64,000 nucleotides of DNA from the NCBI GenBank assembly GCA_963805455.1, contig CAWDUJ010000003.1:62001-126000 (forward strand). The letters are read 5' to 3'. The notes beneath the pieces were generated by a model, which was not told the DNA's origin, did not search any database, and worked only from the letters and a program-made list of their open reading frames with translations. The stretch's first letter is position 1. Each line of letters opens with the position of its first letter. Shown piece by piece: positions 15,232 through 24,617 of this stretch. A program made the position numbers and the translations under genes. The DNA is from VRUE01 sp963805455 (GTDB lineage Bacteria; Actinomycetota; Thermoleophilia; Solirubrobacterales; 70-9).

Positions 15232-16353
15232 ATGAGACCGAGTAGCTCGATCTGGGTTGGGGTGGCGACGATGGCCGTCTCGATCGCGGCTATCACCGGC
15301 GTGATCTTCGCCGTTCGCGGCCACGTCCCGGTCGTCTCGACCGGTGTCCTCTACCTGCTGGCGGTGCTGCTGGTCTCGAGCTACTGGGGGTTCTGGATGG
15401 GGGCCCTGACCTCGGTCCTGAGCGCGGCCGCGTTCAACTGGTTCCACCTCCCCCCCACCGGCCAGTTCACGATCGCCGATAGTCAGAACTGGCTGGCGGT
15501 CGGCGTCTACGTGGTGACGGCACTGGTCGCCTCCTCGCTGGCCGACGCAGCCCGCCATCGGGCCGCCGAGGCCGAAACCGAGCGCGAGGCAGCCGACCGC
15601 GCCCGGGCCGAGCTCGAACAGCTATCCCTCGAGCGCGAGCGGATGCAGGCCGAGGTGATCGAAGCAGAGGCGCTGCGCCGCAGCGACGAGCTGAAGACGG
15701 CGCTCCTGCGCTCCGTCTCGCACGACCTGCGAACCCCGCTCACCTCGGTGATCGCGGCGGGCGCCGCGCTCGACTCGCCGAACCTGACCGACGTGGAGCG
15801 CACCGAGCTGAGCGAGGCCGTCGTCGGCGAGGGTCAGCGCCTCTCGCGCCTTGTCGAGAACCTGCTCGACGTCTCGCGACTCGAGACGGGCAAGGCCGAG
15901 CCTCACCGCGAGCAGGTCGACCTCGCCGAGGTGCTCGAGGCGGCGCGGGAATCGCTCAAGCTCGGCAACGATGACTTCCGGATCGCCGGCGCGACCGACC
16001 TGCCGGCCCTGCGCGCCGATCCGGCCCAGCTCGAGCGGGCGTTCGCCAACCTGATCGAGAACGGAGTCCGCCACAGCGGCGGTGGACCCGTCCTCGCCGA
16101 GTGCCGGTTGGTCGAGGGCAGGGTCATCGTCAGGATTGTCGACCAGGGCCCGGGAATCCCCGAATCCGAGTGGGAGCGTATTTTCGAACCCTTCTATCGA
16201 GCCAACGGCGGCGGCGGCGGGTCCGGCCTCGGCCTCCCGATCGCAAGGGGGTTCGTCGAGGCAAACGGCGGAGCGATCGCGATCGAGTCCCTCCCCGGCC
16301 AGGGCTCGGCCTTCGTCGTCTCCTTCGACCCGGTCACGGGGGACGGGCCTTGA
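15232..16353 (+). CDS. kdpD: KdpD C-terminal half: DUF4118 sensor histidine kinase
   Basis: A 373-residue kinase. Four short membrane segments (residues about 8-105, DUF4118 region with FNWFHLPP) are followed by a coiled linker, a dimerisation/phosphoacceptor domain (SHDLRTPLTSV) and a HATPase with NLIENGVRHS, DQGPGIPE and GSGLGLPIARGFVEANGG. This matches the C-terminal half of KdpD. The N-terminal KdpD/Usp sensor half is absent and instead encoded at 21833-22976, beyond kdpB. The stop overlaps the kdpE TTG as TTGA. It should sense K+ limitation or osmotic state and phosphorylate KdpE. Confidence 0.9.
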   Translation: MRPSSSIWVGVATMAVSIAAITGVIFAVRGHVPVVSTGVLYLLAVLLVSSYWGFWMGALTSVLSAAAFNWFHLPPTGQFTIADSQNWLAVGVYVVTALVASSLADAARHRAAEAETEREAADRARAELEQLSLERERMQAEVIEAEALRRSDELKTALLRSVSHDLRTPLTSVIAAGAALDSPNLTDVERTELSEAVVGEGQRLSRLVENLLDVSRLETGKAEPHREQVDLAEVLEAARESLKLGNDDFRIAGATDLPALRADPAQLERAFANLIENGVRHSGGGPVLAECRLVEGRVIVRIVDQGPGIPESEWERIFEPFYRANGGGGGSGLGLPIARGFVEANGGAIAIESLPGQGSAFVVSFDPVTGDGP

Positions 16354-17030
16354 ACGATGCCCCACGGGTCCTCGTCTGCGACGACGAGCCACAGATCCTC
16401 CGTGCGCTGCGGGTGATTCTCCGGGACGCCGGCTACGAGGCGGTGATGACGAGCAGCGGCGAGGAGGCACTCGACGCGGCGGCGGTCGGCCCGCCGGCGG
16501 CGGCGATCGTCGATCTGATGCTTCCTGACATCGACGGCGTCGAGGTGACCGAGCGCCTGCGCGAGTGGAGCGAGATCCCGATCATCGTCCTCTCCGCGGT
16601 CGGCGAGGAGGACGAAAAGGTGAGGGCTCTCGCCGCCGGCGCCGACGACTACGTAACGAAGCCGTTCGGGCCGCCGGAGCTGATCGCCCGGCTCGAGGCC
16701 GCGCTGCGCCGGGCCACACCCGAGGCGAGCGAGCCGTTGATCAGCGCCGACGGAATCGAGATCGACCTTGCCGCGCGCAGCGTCCGCCGTGATGGCGAGG
16801 AGGTCCACCTGACGCCGACCGAGTTCGAGCTGCTGCGCACGCTGGCGGTGAACAGGGGCCGGCTGATGACCCACCGCAACCTGTTGGTCGAGGTTTGGGG
16901 CGTCCAGTACGAAGACGACCTCCAGGTGCTGCGCGCCCACATCGCCAACCTCCGCCGCAAGATCGAGCCCGAGGACGGGCCCCGTTACATCCGCACCGAC
17001 CCGGGAGTCGGCTACCGCTTCGCCGCCTAG
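16350..17030 (+). CDS. kdpE: KdpE response regulator
   Basis: A 226-residue OmpR/PhoB-family regulator. The receiver domain shows acidic pocket CDDE, phosphoacceptor Asp in VDLMLPDIDG, the switch Ser in VLSAVGEEDEK and KPFGPPEL. The C-terminal winged helix ends GVGYRFAA. It probably activates the kdp structural genes starting 80 nt downstream. TTG 16350 overlaps the kinase stop (TTGA); the sequence fits the family only from LNDAPRVLVCDDE onward, so longer starts within the kinase gene are rejected. Confidence 0.93.
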   Translation: MNDAPRVLVCDDEPQILRALRVILRDAGYEAVMTSSGEEALDAAAVGPPAAAIVDLMLPDIDGVEVTERLREWSEIPIIVLSAVGEEDEKVRALAAGADDYVTKPFGPPELIARLEAALRRATPEASEPLISADGIEIDLAARSVRRDGEEVHLTPTEFELLRTLAVNRGRLMTHRNLLVEVWGVQYEDDLQVLRAHIANLRRKIEPEDGPRYIRTDPGVGYRFAA

Positions 17031-17110
17031 AGCGGTCTTCACGAAATCTGTATGCGGGCCGGCCGCGAAGTTCATGCGGCCTTGACGGGGTCCGGTCGCA
17101 GAATCGACCC

Positions 17111-17191
17111 ATGGATCTCGTCTCGATCGCATTGGCGCTGATCGCCTTCGCACTTCTGTATGCGGTGATCGGAGCGCTGGAGAGGGTATGA
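17111..17191 (+). CDS. Small single-span membrane peptide upstream of kdpF
   Basis: A 26-codon frame encodes MDLVSIALALIAFALLYAVI followed by a short polar tail: one hydrophobic helix. It starts 80 nt after kdpE and its stop overlaps the kdpF ATG (ATGA). Small membrane ORFs paired with kdpF occur in actinobacterial kdp operons; this one may be a second KdpF-like subunit stabilising the pump. CAGAAT 6 nt upstream is a weak match to the window's -10 pattern. It is supported mainly by position and hydrophobicity. Confidence 0.6.
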   Translation: MDLVSIALALIAFALLYAVIGALERV

Positions 17192-17277
17192 GCGCGGCGG
17201 AGCTGTTCGGGCTGATCGTCTCGGCCCTGGTATTCGCCTACCTCTGCTACGCGCTGCTTCGCGGGGAGAGCCTCTGA
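17188..17277 (+). CDS. kdpF: K+-transporting ATPase subunit KdpF
   Basis: A 29-residue peptide (AELFGLIVSALVFAYLCYAL plus the end LLRGESL) with one membrane helix and the typical KdpF ending YALLRxExx. KdpF is a lipid-like stabiliser of the KdpABC complex. Its ATG overlaps the stop of the preceding small membrane ORF and its TGA overlaps the kdpA ATG by one base (TGATG), so it is embedded in a coupled series. Length and sequence are as expected. Confidence 0.85.
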   Translation: MSAAELFGLIVSALVFAYLCYALLRGESL

Positions 17278-19033
17278 TGACCCAGGGCTGGGTTCAGATC
17301 ATCGTCTTCCTGATCGTCCTCACGGCGCTGGTGCCGTTGCTCGGCGCCTACATCGCCCGGGTCTTCCAGGGCGAACGGGTTTTCCTGTCCCCGGTGTTCG
17401 GGCCAATCGAGCGCTTCACCTACAGGGTGCTGCGTGTGCGGCCCGACACCGAGCAGGACTGGAAGGCATACGCCCGCTCGACCATCGTCTTCAGCCTGCT
17501 GTCGTGGCTGATGCTGTACCTGATCCTTCGCACCCAGAGCATCCAGCCGTTCAATCCCGAGGGTTTCGACTCCGGGCCCTGGAACCTCAGCTTCAGCACG
17601 ACCTCGTCGTTCGTCACCAACACCAACTGGCAGTACTACGGCGGCGAAACGACACTCACCTATTTCTCCCAGATGGCCGGGCTCGCGGTGCAGAACTTCG
17701 TCTCCGCCGCGGTCGGGATAGCGGTATTGGCGGCTGTGATCCGCGGCATTCGCCGCGCGCAGCGTGACGGCCCTCGGCAACTTCTGGGCCGACCTGGTCC
17801 GGATCTCGCTCTTCATCCTGCTGCCGATCTCCTTCGTCGCGGCCCTGGTCCTCGTCTCCCAGGGCGTGATCCAGACCCTCGACGGCTCACAGGTCATCCA
17901 CACGATCGCCGGCGGCACCCAGACGATGGCGCTGGGGCCCGTCGCCTCCCAGGAGGCGATCAAGGAGCTCGGCACAAACGGCGGCGGCTTCTTCAACGTC
18001 AACAGCTCCTACCCGTTCGAGAACGCGAACGGGTTGACCAACCTCCTCGAGCTGCTGCTGATCCTGATGATCCCCGCCGCTCTCACCTACACGTTCGGGA
18101 CAAATGGTCGGCAACCGGCGCCAGGGCTGGGCCCTGTACATCGCGATGATGCTGATGTTCATCGTCGCCGTCAGCGTCGTCTATGTCGCCGAGCAGCACG
18201 GCTCACCGGCGCAGCACCACGCCGGAGTCCTCACCCACGCATTCGACGGCTCCACAGGTGGCAACATGGAGGGCAAGGACCAGCGCTTCGGGATCGCCGA
18301 CTCGTCGCTGTGGACCGCGGTCACGACCGTCACCTCCTGCGGCGCCGTCAACGCCGCCTTCGACTCGCTGACCGGGATCGGCGGCCTGGTCCCGACCGCG
18401 AACCTCTCGACCGGCGAGGTGATCTTCGGCGGGGTCGGGTCGGGCCTCTACTACATGCTCCTGCTCGTCCTCCTGACCGTCTTCATCGCCGGCCTGATGG
18501 TCGGCCGCACTCCCGAGTTCATCGGCAAGAAGATCGAGTCGAGGGAGGTGAAGCTGGTCCTCGTCGGAGTCCTGGTGACTCCGCTGCTGGTGCTGATCGG
18601 CACCGCCCTCGCGGTGGCCAGCCCGGACGGGACCCAATCGATCTACAACGCCGGGCCGCAGGGATTCTCAGAATCGCTCTACGCCTACATGTCGCAGGCC
18701 AACAACAACGGCTCGGCCTTCGCCGGCTACACCGGCTTCATCCAGCCTCACCCGCCCGGCAACGGCGGCTCGGAAGCGTTCAGCTTCGCCACCCTGCTCG
18801 GCGGGCTGATCATGATCCTCGCCCGCTTCCTGCCGATGATCGCGGCGCTCGGCGTCGCCGGATCGCTCGCCGGCAAGAAGATCGCACCCGCCGGTGCCGG
18901 CACGTTCCGCTCGGACTCCCCCACCTTCGTCGTGCTCCTGATCGGCGTCGTCGTCGTCGTCGCCGCCCTGACCTTCTTCCCCGCATTCCTGCTCGGGCCC
19001 GTCGTCAACGGCCTGACCGACCAACTGTTCTGA
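17277..19033 (+). CDS. kdpA: K+-transporting ATPase subunit KdpA (two frameshifts)
   Basis: KdpA forms the K+-selective channel-like subunit. Frame 1 runs from the ATG at 17277 (GAYIARVFQGE, then NTNWQYYGGE) to about 17747. A base appears inserted in GGCATTCGCC, and the protein resumes in the next frame (FAARSVTALGNFWADL). A second extra base near 18100-18103 (GGGACAAATGG) moves it to the third frame (MVGNRRQGWALYIAMM), which runs to the TGA at 19033. Conserved selectivity-loop sequences such as NGGGFFNVNSSYP and TSCGAVNAAFDS are intact across the parts. Two independent lesions in an otherwise conserved gene look like assembly errors. kdpC, not kdpB, follows. Confidence 0.85.
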
Positions 19034-19037
19034 ACCC

Positions 19038-19103
19038 ATGCGAAGCGAACGTCCATATCTGATTTTCCGTGAGCGGAGCGTGGGTGAAAGAGGTTCTCGA
19101 TGA
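19038..19103 (+). CDS. 21-codon coupled mini-ORF, family 1 copy D (diverged)
   Basis: A 66-nt frame starts ATG 5 nt after the kdpA stop and ends with a TGA (19101-19103) overlapping the kdpC ATG as ATGA. The peptide begins MRSERPYLIF and ends ERGSR; the ERPYLIFRE stretch and the DNA core CATATCTG link it to copies B and C. It is two codons shorter than the 72-nt copies and lacks the ATGAGCGCGG opening, so it is a diverged member. Confidence 0.5.
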   Translation: MRSERPYLIFRERSVGERGSR

Positions 19104-19801
19104 CCGGACTTCGCAAAGACCTGATCACAGCCACGATCGCGATCGTGTTCCTGACCCTGACGCTGGGCGTCGCCTACCCGCTCATCACCACCGGCGTCGC
19201 CCAGGTCCTCTTTCCGAGCGCCTCGAACGGGAGCAAGATCGAGGTCAACGGCAAGGTCGTCGGATCGAAGCTGATCGGCCAGGACTTCAGCCGGCCGGTG
19301 ATCGGTGCGAACGGCATGCCGAAGCTCGACGAAGAAGGCGAACCTGAACTTGAACCCGATCCTGCCTTCTTCCAGGGCCGCCCGTCGGTGACCGGCTACA
19401 GCGCCGACGTCACCTACTTCAACAACCTCGGCCCCAACAGCAAGGAACTGTCCGAATTCATGGAAGAAACGCTGAACGCCTACCTGAAGCTCGAGGGGCC
19501 GTACAACCCCGGCCTGACCGCCGCCGACGTCCCCGTCGACGCCGTCAGCACCTCCGCCTCCGGGGTCGACCCTCACATCTCCGAGGCCAACGCGCGCATC
19601 CAGGCCCACCGCGTCGCCGCGGTGCGCCACATCCCGCTGCAGCGCGTCATGGACCTCATCTCCGAGAACACCGACGGTCGCTTCCTCGGCCTCTTCGGCG
19701 AGTCGGGCGTCAACGTCGTGAAGCTGAACATCGCGGTTGAGGAAGAGAAGGCACGACATGACCGATCAGAACCTTCGCAACGAGCCCCGCTCGCTCTTTG
19801 A
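19100..19801 (+). CDS. kdpC: K+-transporting ATPase subunit KdpC
   Basis: A 233-residue KdpC: one N-terminal membrane helix (TATIAIVFLTLTLGVAYPLI) and an extracytoplasmic domain, with the conserved GSKLIGQDFSRP, FQGRPS and SASGVDPHISEANA motifs. KdpC supports K+ binding and complex assembly. The ATG overlaps mini-ORF D. The gene runs 44 nt into kdpB, which starts at 19758 in another frame. The order A-C-B is unusual; most operons are kdpFABC. The segment DEEGEPELEPDPAFF is an acidic insertion uncommon in the family. Glu codons are mostly GAA there. Confidence 0.94.
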   Translation: MTGLRKDLITATIAIVFLTLTLGVAYPLITTGVAQVLFPSASNGSKIEVNGKVVGSKLIGQDFSRPVIGANGMPKLDEEGEPELEPDPAFFQGRPSVTGYSADVTYFNNLGPNSKELSEFMEETLNAYLKLEGPYNPGLTAADVPVDAVSTSASGVDPHISEANARIQAHRVAAVRHIPLQRVMDLISENTDGRFLGLFGESGVNVVKLNIAVEEEKARHDRSEPSQRAPLAL

Positions 19802-21836
19802 CCGGTCGATCATGGTGCGGGCCACGCTCGACTCGCTGCGCAAGCTCGACCCGCGCCATCAGGTCCGGAACCCGGTGATGTTCGTGGTCGAGATCGGCGC
19901 CCTGATCACGACCGGCGGCTGGCTGATCCAGCTCTTCGGCGGGCCGCCGCTCGGCGGCGGCGACGACCCGGCCTGGTTCGCGTTCTCGATCTCGGTCTGG
20001 CTCTGGCTGACCGTGATCTTCGCCAACTTCGCCGAGGCCCTTGCCGAGGGCCGCGGCAAGGCGCAGGCCGACGCCCTGCGCTCGATGCGGACCGAGACCG
20101 TCGCCCATCTCCGCGACGGCGGCGACAAGGCAGCCTCCGAGCTCCGGCGCGGGGACGTCGTGGTCGTCGAGGCTGGCGAGTCGATTCCCGGTGACGGGAC
20201 CGTGATCGAAGGCATCGCCTCGGTCGACGAGTCGGCGATAACCGGCGAGTCGGCCCCGGTCGTGCGCGAGTCGGGTGGCGACCGCAGTGCCGTCACCGGC
20301 GGCACCCGGGTCCTCTCGGACCGGATCGTCGTCGAGATCACACAGGACCCCGGTCAGAGCTTCCTCGACAAGATGATCGCCCTGGTCGAGGGCGCCGAGC
20401 GGCGCAAGACGCCGAACGAGATCGCGCTCAACATTCTCCTTGCCGGGCTCACCCTGATCTTCCTGATGGTCGTCGTGACGCTGCGCCCATTCGCCGAGTT
20501 CTCGAACACCGACGCCTCGGTCGTCACCCTGATCGCGCTTCTGGTCGCCCTGATCCCGACCACGATCGGCGCCCTGCTCTCGGCGATCGGGATCGCCGGC
20601 ATGGACCGCCTCGTCCGCCACAACGTCCTCGCTCTCTCCGGCCGCTCCGTCGAGGCCTCGGGCGACGTCGACGTCCTCCTCCTCGACAAGACCGGGACGA
20701 TCACCCTCGGCAACCGCGAGGCGACCCAGTTCATCCCGATGCCGGGGATCGAGGAATCCGAGCTCGCCGAAGCGGCCCAGCTCTCCTCGCTCGCCGACGA
20801 GACCCCGGAGGGCCGCTCGATCGTCGTCCTCGCCAAGACCGAGTACGGGATTCGCGAGCGCGAGCTGAAATCGCACGAGGCGCACTTCGTCCCGTTCTCG
20901 GCCGAAACCCGGATGAGCGGGGTCGACGTCAACGGCAACGAATACCGAAAGGGCGCGGGTGACGCGATCATCCGGTTCGTTGAAGGCCAGGGTGGGCGGC
21001 CTCCGGCCGCGCTGCAGGAACAGCTCGACCTGATCGGCCGCGAGGGAGGAACGCCGCTGGCGGTCTGCCGCGACAATCACGTCCTCGGCGTCGTCTACCT
21101 CAAGGACATCGTCAAGGAGGGGATGAGCGCCCGCTTCGACGAGCTGAGGCGGATGGGGATCAGCACCGTGATGGTGACCGGCGACAACCGCCTCACCGCG
21201 GCGAAGATCGCCGAGGAGTCGGGCGTCGACGACTTCCTGCCGGAAGCGACTCCGGAGCAGAAGCTGGAGCTGATCCGCACCCACCAGGGCGAAGGTCGGA
21301 TGGTGGCGATGGCCGGCGATGGGACCAACGACGCCCCCGCCCTCGCCCAGTCCGACGTCGGGGTCGCGATGAACACCGGCACCCAGGCGGCGCGCGAGGC
21401 CGGGAACATGGTCGACCTCGACTCCAATCCAACGAAGCTGATCGAGATCGTCGAGATCGGCAAGCAGCTGCTGATCACCCGCGGGGCACTCACCACGTTC
21501 TCGATCGCCAACGACGTCGCCAAGTACTTCGCGATCCTGCCGGCGATATTCGCCTTCACCTACGCCGCGCATCCCGGGGAAAGGGGCCCGCTCGACGCTC
21601 TGAACATCATGAACCTCGGCACGCCGCTGTCGGCGATCCTCTCGGCGATCGTCTTCAACGCCCTGGTCATCCCGTTGCTGGTGCCACTCGCCCTGCGAGG
21701 GGTCCGCTACCGCCCGATCGGCGCCACGGCGCTGCTGCGGCGCAACATGCTGATCTACGGACTCGGAGGCCTGATCGCGCCCTTCATCGGAATCAAACTC
21801 ATCGACCTCGTCATCCACAATCTGCTGGGGGCTTGA
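19758..21836 (+). CDS. kdpB: K+-transporting P-type ATPase subunit KdpB
   Basis: A 692-residue P-type ATPase that powers K+ uptake in the Kdp complex. The phosphorylation motif is DKTGTITLGNR; TGES lies in the actuator loop (SAITGESAPV) and the P-domain hinge is VAMAGDGTNDAPALAQSDVGVAM. The membrane segments around the ion path include LIALLVALIPTTIGALLSAIGIAG. ATG 19758 lies inside the kdpC 3' end and follows GGAAGAGAAGGCACGAC; an upstream ATG at 19737 is less family-like. The stop overlaps the TTG start of the KdpD sensor half (TTGA). Confidence 0.96.
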   Translation: MTDQNLRNEPRSLFDRSIMVRATLDSLRKLDPRHQVRNPVMFVVEIGALITTGGWLIQLFGGPPLGGGDDPAWFAFSISVWLWLTVIFANFAEALAEGRGKAQADALRSMRTETVAHLRDGGDKAASELRRGDVVVVEAGESIPGDGTVIEGIASVDESAITGESAPVVRESGGDRSAVTGGTRVLSDRIVVEITQDPGQSFLDKMIALVEGAERRKTPNEIALNILLAGLTLIFLMVVVTLRPFAEFSNTDASVVTLIALLVALIPTTIGALLSAIGIAGMDRLVRHNVLALSGRSVEASGDVDVLLLDKTGTITLGNREATQFIPMPGIEESELAEAAQLSSLADETPEGRSIVVLAKTEYGIRERELKSHEAHFVPFSAETRMSGVDVNGNEYRKGAGDAIIRFVEGQGGRPPAALQEQLDLIGREGGTPLAVCRDNHVLGVVYLKDIVKEGMSARFDELRRMGISTVMVTGDNRLTAAKIAEESGVDDFLPEATPEQKLELIRTHQGEGRMVAMAGDGTNDAPALAQSDVGVAMNTGTQAAREAGNMVDLDSNPTKLIEIVEIGKQLLITRGALTTFSIANDVAKYFAILPAIFAFTYAAHPGERGPLDALNIMNLGTPLSAILSAIVFNALVIPLLVPLALRGVRYRPIGATALLRRNMLIYGLGGLIAPFIGIKLIDLVIHNLLGA

Positions 21837-22976
21837 CCGGCTCGAGCGGACACCACAAGGTCTTCATCGGAATGGCCGCCGGTGTTGGAAAGACGTACCG
21901 GATGTTGCAGGAAGGCCACACCGAACAGGACGCTGGCCGCGACGTCGCGATCGGGTACATGGAGCCCCACCGCCGGGCCGAGACCTCGGCGCTTGCCGAG
22001 GGCCTGGAGTCGATTTCCCGGCGCCAGGTTTCCTACCGCGGCGCCGAGCTCGAGGAGATGGACCTGCCGGCGCTGCTGCGGCGTAATCCCGATCTGGCGC
22101 TGATCGACGAGCTCGCGCACACCAACGCCCCCGGCGTCGAGCACGAGAAGCGCTTCGAGGACGTTCGCGACGTGCTGGCGGCGGGGATCGACGTCTTCTC
22201 GACCGTCAACGTCCAGCACCTCGAGTCGCTGAACGACCAGGTCACCGAGCTGACCGGCACCCGCGTCCGCGAGACGATCCCCGACGCCGTGCTCGGCGAG
22301 GCCGACGAGGTGGTGCTGATCGACCTCACCCCCGAGGCGCTGATCGAGCGCCTCCGCGCCGGCAAGATCTACCCGGGCGAGAACATCGAGGCGGCGCTGA
22401 ACAACTTCTTCACCGTCGAAAACCTGCTCTCGCTGCGGGAGGTCGCGCTGCGTCAGGTCGCCCAGCGAGGTCGAGGCCAAGCGCCTGGTGGTCGAGGAGC
22501 CGGTGGGGACCCGGCGCGAGCGCTTCTCCTCCGAGACCCCGCAGGCGATCGGCGAGCGCGTGCTCGCCCTTGTTCGCCCTCAGCCCTCCTCGCAGCGCCT
22601 CGCACGCCGCGCCTGGCGCTCTGCGCAACGGCTCGGTACCGGGCTCGATCTTCTCTGGGTGAAGCCGCCCGGCGTCGCGATCGAGGGCGAGGTCGGGCGC
22701 CAGGTGACAGCGCTGCGCCAGCTCGCCTCGGTGCTCGGCGCCAACTTCCTGATCGAGGAGAGCGACGACCTGGTGCGCGGCGCCGCGGAGACGATCCGCG
22801 AGCGCGGGATCACCTATGTGATGGTCGGCGAGTCAGAGCCACAGCGCGGGCTCGGGCGGCTGCGGGAGCCACTGCCACAGCGTCTGATGCGGGCCACCCC
22901 GCCCGGCGTCGACGTCCGGATCGTCGCCAGCCGCGGCCGCAAGGACGGTCGAGAATGCCCATTGAGCGGCCACTGA
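21833..22976 (+). CDS. kdpD: KdpD N-terminal sensor half (one frameshift)
   Basis: A split-off KdpD sensor: the N-terminal KdpD domain with Walker-A-like GMAAGVGKTYRML and ALIDELAHTNAPG, then a Usp-like domain. The TTG start overlaps the kdpB stop. At the CCC run 22461-22463 the frame shifts: sequence before it ends LREVALRQVA and after it resumes EVEAKRLVVEEPVGTRRERF in the next frame, reaching a TGA at 22974-22976. One extra C would explain this. With the kinase half at 15232, the two ORFs together make a full KdpD divided across the operon. It lacks any membrane or kinase segment. Confidence 0.85.
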
Positions 22977-23527
22977 TCGGTGTCGCGCTGGTGCTTGGCC
23001 TCGTCGGCGGTTACCTGATCGCCCGCTCGCGCCGCCAGGGGCGGCCCTCGGAGCGCCCGGATCAGGTCCACCAGATCCTCCTCCCGTTCACCGGCACGGC
23101 GATCTCGCGCCGCGCGGTCGACGCCGCGCTCCGCCTCGCCCGAGCCGAGGGCGCGGTCCTGATGCCCGCCTACCTGGCGGAGGTCCCGAAGCAGCTCCCG
23201 CTTGATTGCTCGATCCCGGCTGAGGCAGCGAAGGCGATGCCGATGCTGGAGGCGATCGAGCAGCGGGCGACGTCGCAGGACGTCGCCGTCGACTCCAGGG
23301 TCGAGCGCGGCCGCTCCTACCGCCACGCCCTCAAGCGGCTGCTCGATGAAGAGGAGTTCGATCGCGTCGTCGTCCCCGCGACCGCGGCCCAGGGCGGCGG
23401 CCTCTCCGGCGACGACCTGGTCTGGCTGCTGGAAAAGGCCCCGACCGAGGTCCTGATCCTGCGTCCGGGGCCCGAGGACACCCGTTTCGTCACGCCGAAT
23501 GGGAACGGCGCGCGCGGGTCCAGGTGA
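22955..23527 (+). CDS. Membrane-anchored universal stress protein
   Basis: 190 residues. An N-terminal membrane helix (LIGVALVLGLVGGYLIA) precedes a UspA-fold domain (QILLPFTGTAISRRAVDAAL, then a C-terminal VVVPATAAQGGG and LEKAPTEVLILRP). The canonical ATP-binding G-2x-G-9x-G(S/T) motif is not clear, so nucleotide binding is doubtful. The start ATG at 22955 lies 22 nt inside the KdpD sensor 3' end. Its place at the tail of the kdp operon suggests a K+ or stress-linked role. It converges with and overlaps the FUSC-like gene by 38 nt. Confidence 0.82.
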   Translation: MPIERPLIGVALVLGLVGGYLIARSRRQGRPSERPDQVHQILLPFTGTAISRRAVDAALRLARAEGAVLMPAYLAEVPKQLPLDCSIPAEAAKAMPMLEAIEQRATSQDVAVDSRVERGRSYRHALKRLLDEEEFDRVVVPATAAQGGGLSGDDLVWLLEKAPTEVLILRPGPEDTRFVTPNGNGARGSR

Positions 23528-24585
23528 CGAACTTCTGCCGGCCGGAGCCCTCGCCCTCCGGGGTCGGCCAGAGCAGGAAGAGGGCGAGGGTGATCGTGAT
23601 TCCGACCAGGGTCGCGACACCGCGCTTCGCGGCATCTTCGACGGCGGGGCCGCCGAGGGTGTCGGCGAGCAGCACCGCATAGGTCGTGATCGCCGTCGTG
23701 AACAGCGCGTACTGGACGGTGAGCATCCCGTAGGCGAGCCCGGTCGCCACCATCAACACGACCGCGATCGCAACCCCATCGCCTGCCAGCCACTCCGAGA
23801 GCGCCGTCGCCAGCACCAGGCCGACGACCGTGCCGGTCCCCCGCAGGACCAGCCGGTCGAAGGTCGTCCCGTACTCGGGCCGCAGGACGAAGAGGATGGT
23901 GAGCGGAATCCAGAAGCCGTGTTCGGAAAAGTCCAGCATCCAGTAGGCGGCGACGCCGGTCCCGAGCGCGATTCCGAGTCGAAGACCATGCTGGAGGCTC
24001 GGCGAGCGCGGGGTCAGGTTGGCGCGAAGCGCCTCCCTCGCCGTCGCCTCGTTCCAGCGGTTCTCGCCCTCGTCGCGACGCCGTTCCCCAGCGAGAAAGA
24101 CGATCAGGCTGAAGGCGGACTGGGCCAGCCCACCCAGCGTTCCCAGGAGGAGCGCCGCGCCCGCGTCGCCGGCGTCGACCGGCAGCCCCTGGGTGATCAG
24201 GAGCGAGAGAGCGACGTTGAGCCCCGCGATCCCGAACCGGGGCGAGACCGAGGTGCAGTATCCGGCGAGGACCCCGACGATCGTCAGCGAGGCGACCGCG
24301 AGCACGGCCGAGTTTGCGGTCAGCGTGCCCAGGGCCGCCGCGGCCCCGACCAGCGGCGCCAGCGCCAGCTGCCACCCGGAGCGGGCGAGCGCCGGCGTGT
24401 CGAGTCCCGACGAAGCCGACGAGCAGCGCCCCGGTCGCGATTGCGCCCTTCGAGTCGGCTTCCAGCCCCAGCTCGAGCAGGAGCAGGACGCCCACCGGCA
24501 CCGCCAGCAGCAGCCCGCGCCGAATCGCCGGCCCGGGCTGGGCGGGCCCGATCCCGAACAGCGGTGCTGTCGCTGCCTCGGCCAT
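23490..24585 (-). CDS. FUSC-family membrane protein (one frameshift)
   Basis: A multi-span protein of about 365 residues with a central cytosolic linker, like aromatic acid exporter/FUSC-family proteins. The tell-tale segment SEHGFWIPLTILFVLRPEYGTTFDR is conserved in that family. Frame 1 from ATG 24585 reads to GALLVGFVG; the CCC run at plus 24406-24408 appears to hold one extra base, after which the sequence resumes LDTPALARSGWQLALAPLVG in the next frame to the stop at 23490. The transported substrate is unknown. It is divergent from ccdA with closely spaced -10 boxes. Confidence 0.8.
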
Positions 24586-24595
24586 CAGCGGGGCC

Positions 24596-24601
24596 AGTCT
24601 A
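24596..24601 (-). promoter_or_regulatory. TAGACT -10 box before the FUSC gene
   Basis: TAGACT on the minus strand lies 10 nt before the ATG at 24585. It lies 2 nt from the plus-strand TACCCT box (24604-24609) of ccdA, so the two divergent promoters are packed into 32 nt. Confidence 0.45.
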
Positions 24602-24603
24602 AG

Positions 24604-24609
24604 TACCCT
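24604..24609 (+). promoter_or_regulatory. TACCCT -10 box before ccdA
   Basis: TACCCT fits the TANNNT pattern and lies 8 nt before the GTG at 24618. The intervening AAGGGG could also serve as a ribosome-binding site, so leaderless translation is not certain here. Confidence 0.45.
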
Positions 24610-24617
24610 AAGGGGTT

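Noticed and set aside
17188..17277. kdpF as a mini-ORF family member because it begins ATGAGCGCGG
   Set aside because: The remainder encodes a clear KdpF membrane helix and lacks the CATATCTG core; the shared opening is just Met-Ser-Ala codons.
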